Shown piece after piece: positions 4,377 through 5,522 of a stretch of 5,522 nt of DNA. Numbering within the stretch: position 1 is the first letter of the stretch; each line of letters begins with the position of its first letter. Source of the stretch: Actinomycetes bacterium. Lineage in GTDB: Bacteria; Actinomycetota; Acidimicrobiia; Acidimicrobiales; RAAP-2. The stretch spans positions 1 through 5,522 of the forward strand of contig JAJZFO010000251.1 in the NCBI GenBank assembly GCA_021805305.1, read 5' to 3'. The position numbers and the translations under genes were made by a program. The notes beneath the pieces were generated by a model. It had not been told where the DNA came from, did not search any database, and saw nothing but the letters and a program-made list of their open reading frames with translations.

Positions 4377-5522
4377 ATGGTGAACTCAACGACCACAAGC
4401 AGCCTCGGCCCCGCCCCGCACCCGTCGGGGGCCCCCGAAGGCGGCCGCGACCATCGTTGGTTCGACCGCCACGGATGGTCGACGTTCTTGGTGGTGCTGA
4501 TCGTCGTCACCGGGATGGCGTTCTCACTGTGGTGGAACCCGCTCGTGCACCATTCGCCGTCGTGGGTCACTCCCGCAGACCTGTGGAACACCTACCGTGC
4601 GGCGCAGTACGTCACGTGGGGCGGTGAGGGACAGCTCTACAACAACCCGGCCCCGTTCCAGACGTTCCCCGGAATCGCCATCGCTCTCGCGCCGGTCGCC
4701 AAGGTGGCCGCGATGTGGCACCTGACGGAGAGCTTCGCGGTGACGTTGGCCAGACCGTCGACCTGGTGGATCCTCGGTCCGGTCCAATTGGCCCTCGGGG
4801 CGACGTTGCTCTACCCCCTGGACCGATGGGCCCGGCTCCTAGGAGTCGCGTCGCGTCGCCGCGTGATCCTCCTGTGCCTCGAAGCCGCGCTGATCTGGCC
4901 CTCGGTCGCCTGGTGGGGTCACCCCGAGGACGCGCTGAGCGTCGCCCTGGCACTCCTTGGTCTCCTCGCGGCCCTCGATGGTCGCTGGCTCCACTTCGCG
5001 GTTCTCTTCGCACTCGCGGTGCTCATGCAACCGTTGGTTCTGCTCATGCTCCCCGTATGCCTGGCGTACGTCCCTCTGAGGCGCTGGCCAGCGACCCTGG
5101 GCATCATCGCCCTACCCAGTGTCGCGTCTCTGCTCGCGCCGCTCATCCAAGAGTGGGGACCCACGACACGACTGCTGCTGCGCCAACCTAACTACTTCGC
5201 CAACAACCATCCGACGCCGTGGGCGTCGCTCGCCCCGGTTATCGATCCCGGACACGCCACCACCATCCACACCCTCAAGTACCTCACGTTGCCCGATGGG
5301 CACCCTCGCGCGGTTGAGGTGGCGGTGCGGGTGCACACGCTGCCCGTCGTCGCCGCCGGCCCGGGCCGCGTCGTGGCCGTCGTGATCGCGTGCGCGCTGG
5401 GGTTGGTCGTGAGCCGCGTGCGACCTTCGTTCGCCCAGATCGTGTGGCTGGCCTCACTCGCCCTGGCGTTGCGCTGCGTGTTCGAACCAGTGATGGTCCC
5501 CTACTACTTGCTACCCGGATTG
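4377..5522 (+). CDS. Polytopic membrane protein, GT-C/GT87-like glycosyltransferase candidate; cut by right edge
   Basis: Open from the ATG at 4377 through the last base (382 codons, no stop), so the C-terminus is missing. A hydrophilic Pro/Gly/Ser-rich cytoplasmic N-terminus (1-34) precedes hydrophobic segments at roughly 36-53, 96-113, 130-146, 162-178, 185-200, 206-231, 239-257, 331-347 and 352-368. The first external loop contains DLWNTYRAAQYV (68-79) and LYNNPAPFQTFPGI (87-100). Later come WWGHPEDAL (179-187) and a loop with many polar residues (258-330), then EPVMVPYYLLPG (370-381). An acidic first loop followed by 'LY..P..F..P', an 'H-P-D/E-D' helix start, and a late 'YYLLP' are features I associate with polyprenyl-phosphate-dependent GT-C/GT87 mannosyltransferase-like proteins of actinobacteria. 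Acceptor and sugar are unknown. The start follows a weak GAGAG site. It is separated from the catabolic cluster by 129 bp and is probably unrelated to it. Confidence 0.8.
   Translation, partial: MVNSTTTSSLGPAPHPSGAPEGGRDHRWFDRHGWSTFLVVLIVVTGMAFSLWWNPLVHHSPSWVTPADLWNTYRAAQYVTWGGEGQLYNNPAPFQTFPGIAIALAPVAKVAAMWHLTESFAVTLARPSTWWILGPVQLALGATLLYPLDRWARLLGVASRRRVILLCLEAALIWPSVAWWGHPEDALSVALALLGLLAALDGRWLHFAVLFALAVLMQPLVLLMLPVCLAYVPLRRWPATLGIIALPSVASLLAPLIQEWGPTTRLLLRQPNYFANNHPTPWASLAPVIDPGHATTIHTLKYLTLPDGHPRAVEVAVRVHTLPVVAAGPGRVVAVVIACALGLVVSRVRPSFAQIVWLASLALALRCVFEPVMVPYYLLPGL

Noticed and set aside
4156..5336. Several short minus-strand and off-frame ORFs opposite the membrane protein
   Set aside because: The plus-strand frame from 4377 is continuously open to the window end and encodes coherent hydrophobic segments; the others are Arg/Pro/Gly-rich shadows.

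Overview
This is a high-GC, densely coding bacterial window. Overlapping ATGA/GTGA gene junctions, few A+T-rich signals, a probable leaderless regulator and the style of the last membrane protein all suggest an actinobacterium. Acidimicrobiia is my best guess, but this is an impression and not a phylogenetic result. I see no RNA gene, insertion sequence or CRISPR array.

Layout: two divergent transcription units face outward from a short control region at about 2403-2472. Leftward (minus strand) run an M24 'pita-bread' protein that has lost most of its metal ligands (1233-2402), a U32-peptidase-like TIM-barrel protein (280-1236), and the first 94 residues of an IlvD/Edd dehydratase that runs off the left edge (1-283). 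Both junctions in this chain are 4-bp ATGA overlaps, so the three genes are almost certainly one translationally coupled operon. Rightward (plus strand) run an IclR-family regulator (2473-3261) and a zinc-dependent medium-chain dehydrogenase (3258-4247), joined by a 4-bp GTGA overlap. After a 129-bp gap comes a separate plus-strand gene (4377 to the right edge, 382 codons, no stop) for a polytopic membrane protein that looks like a GT-C/GT87 type glycosyltransferase.

Working model (inference): the five left and central genes form an IclR-controlled catabolic module. The dehydratase would remove water from a sugar acid or related polyhydroxy acid and the MDR enzyme would oxidise a sugar, polyol or hydroxy acid. 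The M24-like protein, in the manner of creatinase, would cleave a C-N bond without a metal centre, and the U32-like protein would have a partner role that cannot be named. The substrate is not readable from the sequence. The pairing of two apparently non-proteolytic 'peptidase' families with a sugar-acid dehydratase is the most unusual thing here.

The divergent control region carries three same-orientation CGTCAA (TTGACG on the minus strand) elements, two of them within an exact 10-bp repeat 84 bp apart, plus two small palindromes. One element fits the -35 box of a minus-strand promoter. On the plus strand a TACAAT -10 box sits just before the IclR ATG, suggesting a leaderless mRNA.
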